Assembly (NCBI GenBank): GCA_001599755.1
Contig: BCHX01000006.1
Span: 1,971,336-2,035,335 of the forward strand
Origin: Gliomastix tumulicola
Taxonomy: Eukaryota; Ascomycota; Sordariomycetes; Hypocreales; Bionectriaceae
Reading direction: 5' to 3'
Length of the DNA stretch: 64,000 bases
The notes under the pieces were generated by a model. That model worked only from the letters and a program-made list of their open reading frames with translations. It was not told the DNA's origin and did not search any database. Below, piece by piece: positions 24,287 through 37,305 of this stretch. Each line of letters starts with the position of its first letter. Position 1 is the first letter of the stretch. A program made the position numbers and the translations under genes.

Positions 24287-24822
24287 TGTCGCGGCGGGAG
24301 AAAGGAATGTCGAAAGCAATCGCTTGAACTAGATCAAGTAGTACATAGAGAAGAGAAACTAGACCCGTGCGGTCGTGATTGAAAATTATCGCGTCATTGG
24401 GCGAGTGGGAGAATTGGTGAAGGCCGATTTTGAGGATGAAGCTATCGCATAATTTAGTGCTGGCAGCAGGGGTCCACGACCCAGAATTCTTTTTCCAGCG
24501 CGCGTCATGCTAAATTGAGGCTGCTACTGGGTCCTTTTCCGGTCTGTGAAAACACAAATGCCTGCGCGAGAGATATAAAATCGAGCCTGACAGAAATAAG
24601 CAGGTCTATCCTCACCTGAGCGGAGGCGATGTAAGCTCGGCTTATTTTAATCCCGGATTGAACTCCGTAGATCCCCGAACTTGAAAGAAATTAGTGGGTC
24701 TGCTACTCATCGCAGAACATCCTCAACAGCTTCGTCCAACAAAAGCTCTCACCAGACTCGACACCTCCTATACCCTCGCCCACCGGTCAATCGACGCCCT
24801 TCTTGCCCGAAAGAAGACCGCA
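24287..24822. promoter_or_regulatory. Divergent promoter of TMEM223-like and PDH E3BP genes
   Basis: A 536-bp region between two start codons pointing away from each other, so both promoters must lie here or overlap. Both products are predicted mitochondrial. I see no site I would name with confidence. Confidence 0.6.
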
Positions 24823-26193
24823 ATGGCGTCCCTCGCGGCAGCATGTCGTGCTACGGCTCGACTGTCCACCAGCAGCCGCGCCGTCGCAGCCAGAAGTACG
24901 AGCTCCTTCCCCTGATGATCTCTCTCTCTCTCTCCCCCTGCCATAATTGATAGGCTTGAATGGTGCTGACTGGATTTCCTCATTGAAACAGGCTTCACCT
25001 CCTCGACGCGATGCCTCGCTGCGCAGAACTTCACCATGCCTGCTCTGTCCCCGACGATGACGGAAGGCAACATCGCGACGTGGAACGTCAAGGAGGGAGA
25101 CTCCTTCAGCGCCGGCGACGTGCTCCTCGAGATCGAGACGGACAAGGCCACCATGGATGTCGAGGCCCAGGACGACGGCCTCATGTTCAAGATCCTCACC
25201 CAGAGCGGCAGCAAGGGCGTCCAGGTTGGCACGCGCATCGCCGTCGTGGCCGAGACCGGCGACGATCTGGGCACCCTCGAGATTCCGGCCGATGAGCAGC
25301 CCAAGCAGGCCTCGTCCAAGTCGGCTGAGCAGTCCTCGGCTCCCCAGGAGAGCAGCAGCAGCAGCGGCGGCGGCTCCAAGAGCCAAGGTCAGATGAGCGT
25401 CTCGTCTGGAGACAAGTTCGAGCATAAGTACCCGCTCCTCCCGTCCGTCGGCCACATTGTCAAGGAGAAGGGATTGAGCGAGGATGATCTGAGCAAGATC
25501 AAGGGCACTGGACCTCAGGGGCGACTGCTGAAGGGCGATGTGCTTGCCTATGTTGGAAGCATCAACTCGGAGACCCCGGCCACTATCTCTGCTATGTTCG
25601 ACAAGCTCGCCCACCTTGATCTCAGCAACATCAAGGTGGCAGAGAAGAAGCAGGCACCTGCACCCAAGGAGATCGCCCCCGAGCCTGTGGCCCCGGTCAT
25701 CGAGGATCTCGAGATCAACGTCCCCGTTTCTCTCGCCAAGGTCGTCGAGGTCCAGAAGAAGATCCAGGACACCCTTGGCGTCTTCCTGCCCATCTCTACC
25801 TTCATCTCCCGCGCCGCCCAGGTCGCCAACGACGACCTTCCTCCTTCTAGCCGCGCCCCGACTGCCGACGAGCTGTTTGACCAGGTCCTGGGTCTGGACA
25901 AGGTCAAGGCCGCCCAGGGCTCTCGCGGTATCTACCTGCCCCAGATCTCCGCCATCCCGCCCCCCTCTGCCTTCAGCCCTCCTCAGCCCAAGAAGACAGA
26001 CATCATCGATATCCTAGCCGCCTCTCCGAAGAAGAGCAGCGGCGTTCCTACGATAACTACCGTTCCTGGGTTCTCCAGCAGCGCGAACGTGTTCTCCCTA
26101 GTAGTCCCCAAGGAGGAGGAGAACAGGGCGCTAGTGTTCCTGGAGCGGTGCAAGGCGATACTGGAGGAGGAGCCCGGGAGGCTGGTGCTGTAG
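24823..26193 (+). CDS. PDX1: Pyruvate dehydrogenase complex E3-binding protein (component X)
   Basis: Structural subunit that anchors dihydrolipoamide dehydrogenase to the E2 core of the mitochondrial pyruvate dehydrogenase complex. Exons 24823-24895 and 24992-26193 give 424 aa. Residues 1-40 form a presequence (MASLAAACRATARLSTSSRA). The lipoyl domain lies at about 40-115 with the lipoylation site in EIETDKATMDVEAQ. A Ser/Gly/Ala-rich linker follows. The peripheral-subunit-binding domain lies at about 175-215 (LLPSVGHIVKEKGL, GTGPQGRLLKGDVL). The C-terminal part is shorter and diverged compared with E2 acyltransferases, and the catalytic HxxxD motif is absent, which separates component X from E2. 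The intron interrupts the codon just after the presequence. It converges with the Zn2Cys6 gene downstream. Confidence 0.93.
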
Positions 26194-26582
26194 ACTCATG
26201 TATATAAGAATAACCCTTTTGTCCCATGCCTAATACAATTTGCATGCTCTCTCTTGAAAGCAATTGTCAAGCGAATAGTCCTTACGCCGCCTGGAAACTC
26301 TAACTTGTCATACCATGTGTCACGAGCCACAACTCGAAACACCTCACGATTATAAAACGAAACTCAGGAAAAAGGATAAAGTAATCATTCATGTGCAGCA
26401 TTCTCTCTATACCGGAAAGGGATTTTATCTAGAGAGGTCCTTCTTGAAAATCATAAGGACGTTGCATTCGTAACCATTTCCGCTCCCTCCATTGAGAGCC
26501 CAAAAATCTCGGCAGCTCTCTTCCAAACCCCTTTGATGTTCTCTTTTCTTTCTCTTCCACTGCTTTTCCATTTCTTCCAATC
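26194..26582. other. Convergent 3' region
   Basis: 389 bp between the stop codons of the PDH E3BP gene and the Zn2Cys6 gene. It must hold both 3' UTRs. No other feature seen. Confidence 0.55.
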
Positions 26583-29500
26583 TCACTCGTTCTCTTCCAT
26601 CCCGGGGTGGCACTCCTCACACCAAGGCCTAAAAGGCTGTTCGGTCATCGATGTCTGCGCTGGTAGTGGAAGTTGATATTCCGAACCTCCATCGGCTCCA
26701 GGGATAGGATGTTGATTACCATGAGATCCATAGTAGTAGTCGACATTCATCTGGCTATTGGATAGCAATTCCGACGGGAAGGTGTAATCCCCTGAGCTAG
26801 CCGTTGCCGCCCCTGACTGTGTTCCGTGGTGAGGGATGCCAACAAAACTACCGCCGCTCTGGCCCATCCCGGAAACCATGCCATGTTGTTGATTCGCAGG
26901 ATCGTAAGAAAAATTCATGGCCGGACTCCCAATCATGTTTGAGCCCCCAGCCTCGCCACCACCCCCACCGGTTTGGTAGGGGTTGGTATTCTGGTAAGGG
27001 AGGACAATAGCTGGCTCAGCGAATCCCGTAGTCCCTTCCGGGAAGCTTCGATTCGATAAGGCAGGAGAGGAATCCGTTGCGAATTCGCTTCCCCATTGGT
27101 TCATGTCGAACGCGTCGCCACGCGCTTCTCGCTGCTCCCGGACAAAGTTGGAGAGCGCGGATAGTGTGGACCATATACTCTGCCCCTGAGCATCGGGGGT
27201 AGAGCAGCTCGAAGCTATAGCCATGATGTTGCCCTTGACCTCTTCATAGTTCTCATTTGCGAACATGCCAACAATTTCGTTCCACATGATGACTAGGGCC
27301 GCAGCGAAGAAGAAGTTCCTTTACGTCATGTTAGCGAAAGAATGTCGCGGGGTGGTTTGCTGCCAGACTCACAGGACGAAACCATGACGAGGTGGGAGCC
27401 ATTTGGAACGATAGGCGAGGTGTACCATGCTCACAACGCTCATCGACGTCTTAAAACAGGATTGGGCGAGCTGTTCTAGAGGCGTGAGGTCTCCCATTGA
27501 CATGGCGCTGTGGGAGCGGAGTTGGCTGATAAACACAGCGAAGAAGAAAGGGCGCGTCGCGAGGAGCCTGCAGTGCGCCTCGAGTATATTGACGTGCAAT
27601 ATGGCGATAGACTCACTGTGAGTGAGCTGATTCAGCTCCTGGACGCAGCGAAAGAAATTAAGGGCTGGAGGGAGAGCCCCTGATCTCTCCCTACACTCCC
27701 CCTCGACTTTGAGGCCAAAGCTGGTGGTGATCAAGCCCTTCTCGCGATAACTCTTGATGAGCTGATTCATAGCCAATGAGGCCTGAACTATAGCATCAAG
27801 TGCTAGCTGATGTGTTGATATGATGCCACCATGACGCATATCCGACTTGGGGCGGAGTTCGGTGATGTCTTTGAAGAGAGTGCTCTCCTCCATAGCTATC
27901 GGGAGATCCAAGAATTCGGAAATAAGCCTGTCTAGAACGAACATGCTCCTCAAGAGAGGCAGGCGGAGTTCGAGGCGTGATTCGTGCTCGACGCGGGAGT
28001 AAGCCTCATCGTGGAACCCTAGAGTGAAGGCCGTACGAACAGCGGAACCTTTTGCATTGCAATCTAGGTCAATCACAATCTCGTCTTCCTTTGGCAGAGA
28101 AAAACTTACCCAAGTCGACGTAGGCAGATTTCCATTTGGACACGAGAAAATTGTATAGTGCCTTCAGCACCAGGGCCTGGATGGACCAAATGCCGCCTTG
28201 GTCGTCTGCTAGCAGTTTACCACTGCGAAAGAAAAGGTCTGCATGATCCCTGGCATCTGTTGCGATCCCACCCAGACCCTCGTCGATGTTTCCAGGTAAA
28301 GCCATTACCAGGCCATTGGCTAACACCAAATAGATCAGGCAGAGGCTCGGTTTGCATACTAAGCTAGGGTCATGGAGAGCAGAATCCAGAGATCGATCGA
28401 ATTCTTGGCGGTCCAATATCTCAACCAAGCCTGAAGTCTGAAAACAAGGCGCAAGGAGTTAGTCTCTAATTTCAAGGGTACGATGAAGGTATTCCTAAAG
28501 CCAAACTCTCACTCACGCCTGTGAAGAAGCAACCAGCTAGTTTGGTGGCTATATCCCGGTCGGGAAGACCACAGGGAATTTCTGCTCCGTCGATCTGCTC
28601 TAGCTTTGATTCTGGGATTATGTGTCGTGTCGGCTCATCGGTGAACTCCTTCGCGCAAGCCGACTTCGCCAATCTGGAAATGCCAATTTCATCCCGCACA
28701 TGCTGCAGAGAGGAATAGGTACTCGCTTTCCCTAGGTAGACTGATGTTTATATTCCAGGTCAGCTTCTAGATGGACCGACGCGAAAACCCCGGAATGCAG
28801 TTAGAGAACCAGAATGCCACAACTGTGTTACTCACGAAGACTCTTCTCGGGGGTTTGCAACCAACGATTCTGACCCTGGAACTTCACACGTTCCTCCGGG
28901 ACTGGACTCTGCTGCAAACTCGCATCAGCTTCCAAGGAAGGGCTTCGGCTGTTCGTTCCGCAGCGGGTATCGGTCGGGGACGAGGATGGTTCTGACGCGT
29001 TGCCTCCTTGTCGTGACCCGCTTCGAAGTGTGACGATGCTGTAATTGTTCCAACTTGGTCCAGAACTAGCACCGGCGACGTGACCCTCAGTCAAGGTCAC
29101 ACCAAACCGCTCAGATGCGGACTGGCCTCCAATTGCATTGAACTCTTGCTGACTGTCGGCAGCAGGGTCGGTGATGTGTTTGCCTGCATATTCGCAATTA
29201 TCGTTGCGTTGTATACAGGGTCCACAGGGCTTTGCACCATCACACTAGAAGCAGAACACATTAGCCGTGGCTCGTTTTCCCAAGTGCGTAGAAGAAGCTA
29301 TTCAGTCGCGCAACCCTCGCATAGCTGGAGCAAAAGCTAGCCGCCCACACTAGGCGATAGGGAAATTCGAGATGGACAAGACCACACTTGTGCTCTATGT
29401 AGTTGGACCGCTTAGCATATTTGTCTTTGTTCCTCTTGGCTATTGTCGAGGAAAGCCGAGGTCTTGGTGTCGAATTGATGATCGACTTTGACCTTGGCGT

Positions 29501-30145
29501 CGACGACTGAACCTCGAGAACGGGCTCATAGCTATTTGTAACCAGTGATTGATAACGTCGGACAGCTTGGAAGTCTTCGGAATCTAGGCGAATTTCATTG
29601 GGGTGCTGGGCGGAAATCCCAAGTGCACCTGTGGATAGCTGTGGCAGCGGTCAGGTTCGATTTGGAGAGCGCAAAGATGACACCGCGGTCCACCGATCGC
29701 TTGCAAAGACAGGATGCAAAACCATCGCTGGCAGTGAATAAGAAATGGGTTTTCTTTCGTCGATGTCTTCGTTCTCGAGGCCAAGAACTGTTGCCAGGTA
29801 GTATATATATACCACGCGAGTGGGCGAGAATAGCACAGTTCGAAAGCTGAGACGCAGAAGCACCGCAAGAGGGAGAGGAGATGAGGAATGGGAAATAACA
29901 GAGTCTCATACCTCGGGTAGCAAGCCGTTAAAGACATTGAGATACTGGCTGGGGACGGTGGCCACACGAGGTGGCCCTTGCACAAGGGAGGAAGAGGACC
30001 GCACAGATCCCTCAGACAAAGTTCGCCCTACCTTGTGTTTTCTGCTCTGGCATGGCTGGCAAGCCCGAGGTGCCCTCATCCTCTTATCCTCTGGGACCTT
30101 TGAGCGTCCTGTCCCCTTCGCCTGTTTGGCGTTTCTGGAGAACAT
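26583..30145 (-). CDS. Zn2Cys6 fungal-specific transcription factor
   Basis: Nuclear DNA-binding regulator. Six exons on - strand: 30032-30145, 28836-29244, 28517-28740, 28110-28437, 27373-28063, 26583-27318; all borders are GT-AG and the sum is 2502 nt (833 aa). The binuclear zinc cluster has the six cysteines C29, C32, C39, C45, C48 and C55 with exact C-x2-C-x6-C-x5-C-x2-C-x6-C spacing, preceded by a basic KRMRAPR. The fungal_trans middle homology region is recognisable by YLGKAST at the exon 2/3 joint, GSAVRTAFTLGFHDE in exon 5, and the hydrophobic NFFFAAALVIMW in exon 6. The tail is Gly/Ser/Gln-rich and probably activating. The first intron is 787 nt, far longer than the others (46-95 nt here), and falls exactly between K38 and C39. 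Target genes cannot be told from sequence. Confidence 0.9.
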
Positions 30146-33100
30146 GACGTGCAAAGGGACCGGGGCGTGAGATATATCGGCGACGAGATACTTGCGGACC
30201 TCGGATGGGTCTTGCAGTTCGCGAGGAATGCGAGGAGTGTCGGATGAAGTCGCTGCTGTCCAGATATCAGGGATTTCTGAACAGAGATATAGGAGACTGC
30301 TTGCAGGTGGTCAATGTGGTCTGGCTCGTTGGAGGAACCAACGGTTTCGAGATGGGACCACCCCTTCTGTCTGAAATGACAAGTAACACGCCAACGTTAA
30401 TAGGATATCTCTTGGTCAATGAAAAAGGTGACTTATCGTACATTCCACGCTTCAAGGTTGAAGTCGCGAGCAACTGTGGTATTGTAAAGAAACGAAATAG
30501 GTGAGGAGGGGCTGATTTAACTCATAAGGGGTCAACCCCGAGCACAGGTGGTAGGTAGGCTGCCGGGTCCAGCGGAGAGGGGCACTTCGGGTATCGACTC
30601 AATACTGAATGAAAACGGATCGCCTGCAAGATTTTCAATATAACGATTGAGAAATGGCGGCCTGGGAAGGGGAGCAAAGGTGGCGCATGAGAACATCCAA
30701 GCGTGCACCCACCAGTGTCAGGAGGGTGTGAGGGTCACGGAACTGGCAAGGATCCAGTGTATTCAGCACCCTTGCGACTCGGGCAGGTCATTTGCCGTGC
30801 ATGTACATATGATCGGCGAGAGATGGCTGGAGGGCACTGCGAATTTGTGAGCACAGATTGCAGCGAGATCTGGGCTTGGCCCTCCTATACCGACCGACTC
30901 GCAGAACAGAGGATGGGTCGGCTCACGTAGTCCCGGAAAATTGGTTTTCGTCCACTCTGAATGATGCATGCAACTGCGTTTCCATTAGGTACGAAGTAGG
31001 ACTTACGTCTTGGCCGGTCTTTCCTTTTTTTCTTCCCTGTGTCTTGTGTCATGCGTTGCCCTCTCCCATGCATTCAGTTGCTCCATTAGGTGCTTACCTA
31101 TCCCCCAGTTTCTCCCCTCACGTGCAGGTCTAGGTACGTACGTCGAACCAGATTAATTAGCAGATCAATTTCACCTGTCCGCAGCATATCAAACCTCACA
31201 CCACTTTCGGCACGTTCTACGCGTTCAGCACAGACAGCACCGTGCTCCTCCCATGTCGAGAGGCATAGAAGCGTGAACTGAGTACCTAACGCGTTCTCAT
31301 CTGATTCACAACCAAAAGTCTAGCCACTTGAGCCCATGCCTTTTCCCGTGATGTTCTTGAGTTGCTTGCCAAGGTACTAGTACTTGCTTCTAGCTGTCGA
31401 AGCACTCAGAGCATTGGTCAGAGACACAATACTAAAACGCCACAACATCCACCCAATGCTGACACAGGTTTTAGTCGTGTCGAGTTTGTGTGAATAGACT
31501 TGTCTCCCTCTATTATTTTATTGAGGATGGGCCAGGTCTCGGGCCGTGTTCACGGGCCAATACGTACTCAGAACCTCACATTGTATCATTGGTCATGGTG
31601 CTGGGGTGAGTCAAGACGCCCCTCTAGAGGCATGAATCAATCTCACGGACACCGAAGGTGAGAGGTACAGGTACAGAGAACTGCTCACGTCTACCTTGTT
31701 TACTTGCATGTCCAAGACCCCACTCACATTGCTTTTCACTCGCGACCAGGATGCAAGAGCGTGTCGGCTGGGCCGTTTGCATTACGGTCATTGCGACGGT
31801 CAAGACCCACTCCATCATAGGGTAGGATCGAAGCTGAAGGCAGATGGAATGCACTGGCGAGACCGCTCATCCGCCCGTCCGTGGGGGTTCGAAACATGCA
31901 ACAGCATCCCTCAGCGCAAGTTCAGAGACTCAACAAGGAGGGGGATTGCTAAAGCGAAGAAATGTAAGGTCAAGCCTCCAGCATGCCAACCCTAGGACCC
32001 AATTTAGTTTCCCTAGCCCCCACCGGGAATCGGGGTTTTGTAGCCGGGACCCATAAATAAGTCATTCTCACGGAAGCAGGCAAGACAGGAAACAGACAGG
32101 GGAGGCTGTAATAATCCACCACCGCGTCTGTACCCTGGAGTTCAGAAAGTCTTCCATTCTGTCCGAACCAACACACCGATTCCGAAGGGATCCCCTGTGA
32201 AGATCTCTGATCACAGCGCACAGGCAGGAACCTGTAATTTCCGCGAAGCTGTGGGTGAAGATGTTGCACACAATGTGCCATGGAACGCGTTGGTTGGGAC
32301 GTACCTTACGGAAGTCGTACCTTCCGCTGGAGGAGAGCACCTTCCACCCCCCCAATCATGAACCTGCCTTGACCAAGATGTGTGATATTGAAGTGAAGGA
32401 AAGAGCAGGGGAGCCCCTTGCCATTCCAGCCCAAGGTTAAATTAGTTTTGTGGGATATTCCGTACCCACCGCCCATACACGCTGCAAGACCGATCTCCGT
32501 CGCCAAACCTCGTGTCACCAATTCACACTGCCAAGTTCCCTGTTACTCCGTCGCAGCACCATCACCTCACCACCACCTCGCCTTTTCGACGGGGTGTGCC
32601 TTTGCCCACATTTGACAACGCATTCCAGGCGCGTGCAGAGTGAGTTGTAAAAGCTGCGGCCGCTGTCCGGCGCCCAATCCGGCATTGGATGCGAGACCAT
32701 CTGCTTGCTCATCTGACCAGCACTCCCCACGCCTCATGCCGCATATCCCGCCACGTCTGACTCTTCTTTACTTAACAGCCCGCAAAACATCGGCCAATTC
32801 AAGCCCCTAACCCCCATTCTCTCCAGGGACCGGCTCGCCGGTCGCAGCTCAGTGGAGTATCACTCCTCCGAGGCCGGGGAACATGCAGGCGAACTTCTAG
32901 AGCTGCTGTTAGCTTTTGAATCCTTTTGCCTTCTCGCCTACATCATCATCCTTCTCTTTAGGGCAACTTTCTGGTCATCCTGCTCGTCTGACTTCGTTTT
33001 CTCTTCTCTCATTCACGATCCGTCTCTTACCCACCATCGGCACTCTCCGTTTCTCCGTCATGTGCGCTATCACAGCTACCATAGGGCTCTTGGCTCCAGG

Positions 33101-34054
33101 ACATCGCAGCTTGCCCCCTCCACCAATGGCATCTGGAGCCGGCCGATATATTGGAAAGTATTCATCTGAACGGCTGAAAAAGCTAAAAGCTAAGCTTGAC
33201 TGCCCCGGAGTTACGTTCGGCCTCCCGCTTTCTAAGCTATGGGCATCCCCCTGCTCGCCGCTCAAATGAGAGCGCACCTTGCAGGAGTCCTTTGTCGCTG
33301 TGGCGTCTGCAGGTCTCAGAACTGGCGCGTTAGTATACCTGGGCCGCCTTCTAGGCTGCTAGGTCGTCGTCATCTTGAAGTCATGGGTATCGGCATGTGG
33401 CATCCATCACCACGCACCTAGGCCGCCAAGACGGTCATTGAGCCATAGTCCGAATGTGAGCGTGATTGGAGTTTCTCTGCACCTGCTGGATGAACACGGT
33501 GTCGAGTGGTGATCCTTGTTCCTCAACTCGGGCCCGCCCCGAAGTTGCGGAATACGGCTGCGACGCTCATCCTCTGGGAAGGGCAGCTTGGTGCGTCGGA
33601 ACATCGCTCAAGAGCCGACATGTGCTGCGACCACTTCACAGCATAACTCTGGCGATCACAAACTATTCCGGGACGTTGAGTTGTGGGAGCAGGATCCTAA
33701 ATTTGTGGCTTGGAAACCTGCAAGCCCAGGGCTTTAGGTGCACTGACTTGCCCTCTACGGCACTCTCCGGATTCCCAACCAGATGACTGCTCTCCCCTTT
33801 GACTGCATGTTCTATTAATGACCTGCTTACAGGTAACCTCCCAGGAGCATTATACCCACCGGAGCTAATGTATCTCAGTGTCAGGTGTGGCAGGCAATGC
33901 CTGAGGATGAACCCCATTCTGCTGCGGCTGAACAAACGCACTGATATTTGCTGGACAGAAGCGGTAACATAACCGGACGACGACGCTGGCAGGGAGGTTG
34001 GAATGTAATTTCCTATGTCTCGGATACCTAAAACAGCGACATCCGACAGCTCTC
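30146..34054. other. Intergenic, no recognised gene
   Basis: 3.9 kb. The left part is the upstream region of the Zn2Cys6 gene and the right part the 3' flank of the OPT gene. Frames are short and unconvincing on both strands; no repeat, tRNA or transposon remnant was recognised. Confidence 0.5.
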
Positions 34055-37000
34055 TCACCAAGTATCTGGCCCAAAGCGCTGCCCCTCCCTCAGGATCTTC
34101 ATTTGCACCGCGGTCCCCTGCACGTCCATCGTCGTGCCTACCACATCGTTCCCCCACCAACTCGGCGGCTCGATATCATGCATTGTGAAGGCGAAGAAGA
34201 TGATTAGCGTGCCCAAGGCCAGCCCAAGGTCCAGCCCTGAAGAGGTCAGGTAGTTGAGCCGGCTCCACCAGCCAAAGTGACGCTTCTTGATCCAAAACTG
34301 AAAGACAAACCCGACAATGCCCCAGGAAAGATAATTGAGCGGTGTAGCTGGGGGAATCGAGCCAGCCCCTCCGAAGATGAGCGGGGCCATGAGATACCGA
34401 GCAGGAGACTTGGGCCATCTCTTGGCAGCGAAGTACACGACCACAGGCAAAAGGGCCCCGACACCAAAGAATACGAAGAGACCCGAGTAGATCTTGCCTG
34501 GGGAGAACATCCGAGCGGGTCCTATCAGCCCCCAGATGACCGATGCGGCGAAGAAGACGTGGCCCCCCGGGCATGTGAAGTGATCTCGCTGGTGGGGAGT
34601 GCACACGTCCTCGATGCTGGCCAGAGCCAGGTTGAGGACGATGATCTGGACGAAGCAGGCAACTGTCGTGGCGACCACTTGCGACATAAACATGGTTCGG
34701 GGAGGGATCTTCATGTAATGACCAAACTTGAGGTCAGAGACAAAGCTGAGCGCCTGGGACATGGTGATGTACCCGAAGGTCTTGAAGCTGCGGGATGGTT
34801 GAAGCGGTCAGCGTAAGGCAACCAGATACGAGAGGGCGAACCACCACTAGCTCCCACCCTTCCGTGAGCGGTGAGCCAAGAGCCAATGGTTTCCGAGGGT
34901 GGCGAGGGAAGCCGTGAAATGAGGCCGTCACGCTGCAGGCGCCTCGCATCATGGTGCATATCGCCAACGCAATGCGCATATCATCGGAAACGAAGAAAAT
35001 GCCTCACTCACATCATGAGAGCTAGCGGCCGTCCTGGCTGGATGTACCCATACACGAACTCAGTTAGGACATTGAGGCCGATCTGGTTGTTGGTTATGGC
35101 CTGAATGATGCCGATGGGGAGCGCAAAGGCGAATGAAATGAAGACCGCCAAGAGGAATGCCCACCAGGCCAGGTTGGTCGGATAGCCTAGGACCGTGACG
35201 AAACCTAGAAGGAGCATCTGCGGACCGCGGACGGATCATTGTCCCGTTAGCTTATCGCCGCCTTTTCTTCCTGCTGTCCTTGCCCTTTGCTTCTCAGGGG
35301 GGCGTTGGGCGCGCCTGGGACTTGAATCCCGAGCTGAGGAGCTGCGGGGCCTGGAGAAGGCGGCTTGGCTGCTGGCGTGTCTGGACTCACCACGGCAAAG
35401 AGCGACATGTACCACCAGGTTGGTGCTTCCTTGTACTTGCGCATCAGTTTCATATGGATGTCTGGCTTCTCGGTGGTACTGTTCTTGTACTGTCTGTAAA
35501 TCTGCTTCCGGTTGTGGAGGAATGTATACACGATGAGCGATGAGATGGCAGCGAACGACAGCCCGTATGCCATGGCGAATGTCGTGCTGGGGGAAGCCGT
35601 GTCAGTCTCCTTCCTTGTACGTGGGCCCTGGAGTGAGAACTAGTCGACGCTGTTTGGGCTTGGCACGCACCTGATGAATAGAGGCGAGTAGTTCTTGTAC
35701 GCCTCTTCGTCTAGGGTGAAGTCGGGGGTAAGGATACGGCTTGTGTCGTATGGGTTGCCCATGTTGTCGTAGGTAGTGGCGTCGCTCATGGGCAGGTACT
35801 GTCCATACCAGGCCCCGTTGAAGTGGAGGAAGCCGGCCAGGAAGCAGAAGAAGAAAATGACACCAATGAGGGTGTTGGCGATGGCATGCCTAATGGACCG
35901 GTTAGGAGAGGTTAGCAAATGCTGCGCATCTGGGGTCCTTGGTTTCCCTTCCTCTGGCTTCTCTCTGCTCTCTGTTCCTCCTCCCTCTTTTCTTTTTTAG
36001 TTTTCGACTTCCTCCCCTCCTCTGGGGATGCTATATATGCGGTCTCATCTATCAGAGAGCACTTACCAAGGCGGAACAAGAGGGGAGCCTATATAGCCGG
36101 AGATCTGCGCCCAGTCAAAGGTGATGGGGATCAGTGACAGGCCCGTCAAGCCGCCAAAGAGCTGGTTCACCACGACGTTGTTCGGCGCGAGCCAGGTGGC
36201 GAAGGCGAAGACGCTGAGGCACTGGGCGAGGAACCCCGGGATGAAGTAGTAGACGCACGAGACGGCCGTGATGATGGTGAACCAGCGGTATCGCGGCATG
36301 GTGCCTCCGAGGATGGTCGGGTCCGGCTGGTCGTTCGTCTCGTGCATGGCGTTGAGGAGGGTCACGGCGGCGAGGTTGCCGGGCCAGATCATCGATGCAG
36401 GGTAGACTGGTGGAGGAGGGGACGTGGTGGTGTAAGTGAGCCTCTCTCTCCTTTCTATACCCTCACTTCTTCATACGTAGGAAGGGGAGGGGGGGGGGGG
36501 ACTTACCGAGGAATTTGCGCATCATCCCCGCGATGCCGTAGCCAAGGGACTGCGTCGAGACGGTGAGCAGCAGCTGGAACGTGAGCCCAAAGTCCTGCTT
36601 GTAGAACACGAGCTGCGCGAGGATGATGTCGGTGGCGTAGGCCACGGAGAAGGCGACGCTGGCCATGACGACGATGATGGCGTGCTCCTTGATGTTGAAC
36701 GGGCCCGGGTTCAGCTGCCACGGGATGCCGAAGAAGCTGAACTGGCGCTCGGGGAGGTACCGCGCCCAGCCGTGGCCGATGGGCCAGGCGATGATCTGCG
36801 CGACGAGGGCGCCGATGGAGATGGACGGCTGGCGCAGCGAGAAGAGGGTGTTCATGGCGGCGCCGAGGACGACGAGGACGAGGCCGATGGTCCAGGCGCG
36901 GACCGTGTTGCAGGGGAGGTCCTCGTCGTCGGTGTTGGACACGGCGGCCCGGACCTCCGGGTAGGGGGAGTTCTCCTCGGAGCCACGGCCGAGGAGCCCG

Positions 37001-37305
37001 GCTTCGTCTTCGCCCTCGCCATCCTCGGCGTGGGATTCCCTCCGCCGGGCCTCGTACTCGTCGTCAGGCAGGTTCGGATCCATGAGCAGCTCGTGCTCCG
37101 AGCCCGCGTCGTCGTCGTCATAGTTGCGAGCACCGGTGTCGACGAGGCTGGATCCCTTAAGACTGTCGTCGTCGTCGTCGTCGTCGAGGGAGCCGAGCCT
37201 GTCGTGTGACGTTGAGGGATGGCGGCCTGAGAGACCGGTCATCTCTATGCCTGAGGCTTCGGCCTCGGGCTTCCCCGCCGCATGGCTGGTGGCCCTGGAG
37301 CTCAT
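34055..37305 (-). CDS. OPT family oligopeptide transporter
   Basis: Proton-coupled plasma-membrane importer of small peptides or glutathione-like compounds (Isp4/OPT family). Six exons on - strand: 36507-37305, 36067-36406, 35671-35889, 35391-35586, 35012-35217, 34055-34787; total 2493 nt, 830 aa. The N-terminal 130 residues are cytosolic and strikingly acidic, with runs of Asp. The membrane part starts near NTVRAWTIGLVLVVLG. Family signatures are present: NPGPFNIKEHAII, a FKTFGYITMSQAL segment at the start of the last exon, and KIPPRTMFMSQVV. More than ten hydrophobic segments can be counted. The end is a short WWGNDVVGTTMD-type tail. Substrate is not predictable. It is divergent from the ketoacyl synthase gene. 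The first intron has a run of twelve G on the + strand directly beside the donor site. Confidence 0.93.

Noticed and set aside
35300..35345. tRNA T-arm-like sequence inside an OPT intron
   Set aside because: A GGGAxTTCAAGTCCC-like stem can be drawn on the - strand, but the rest of a cloverleaf is missing.
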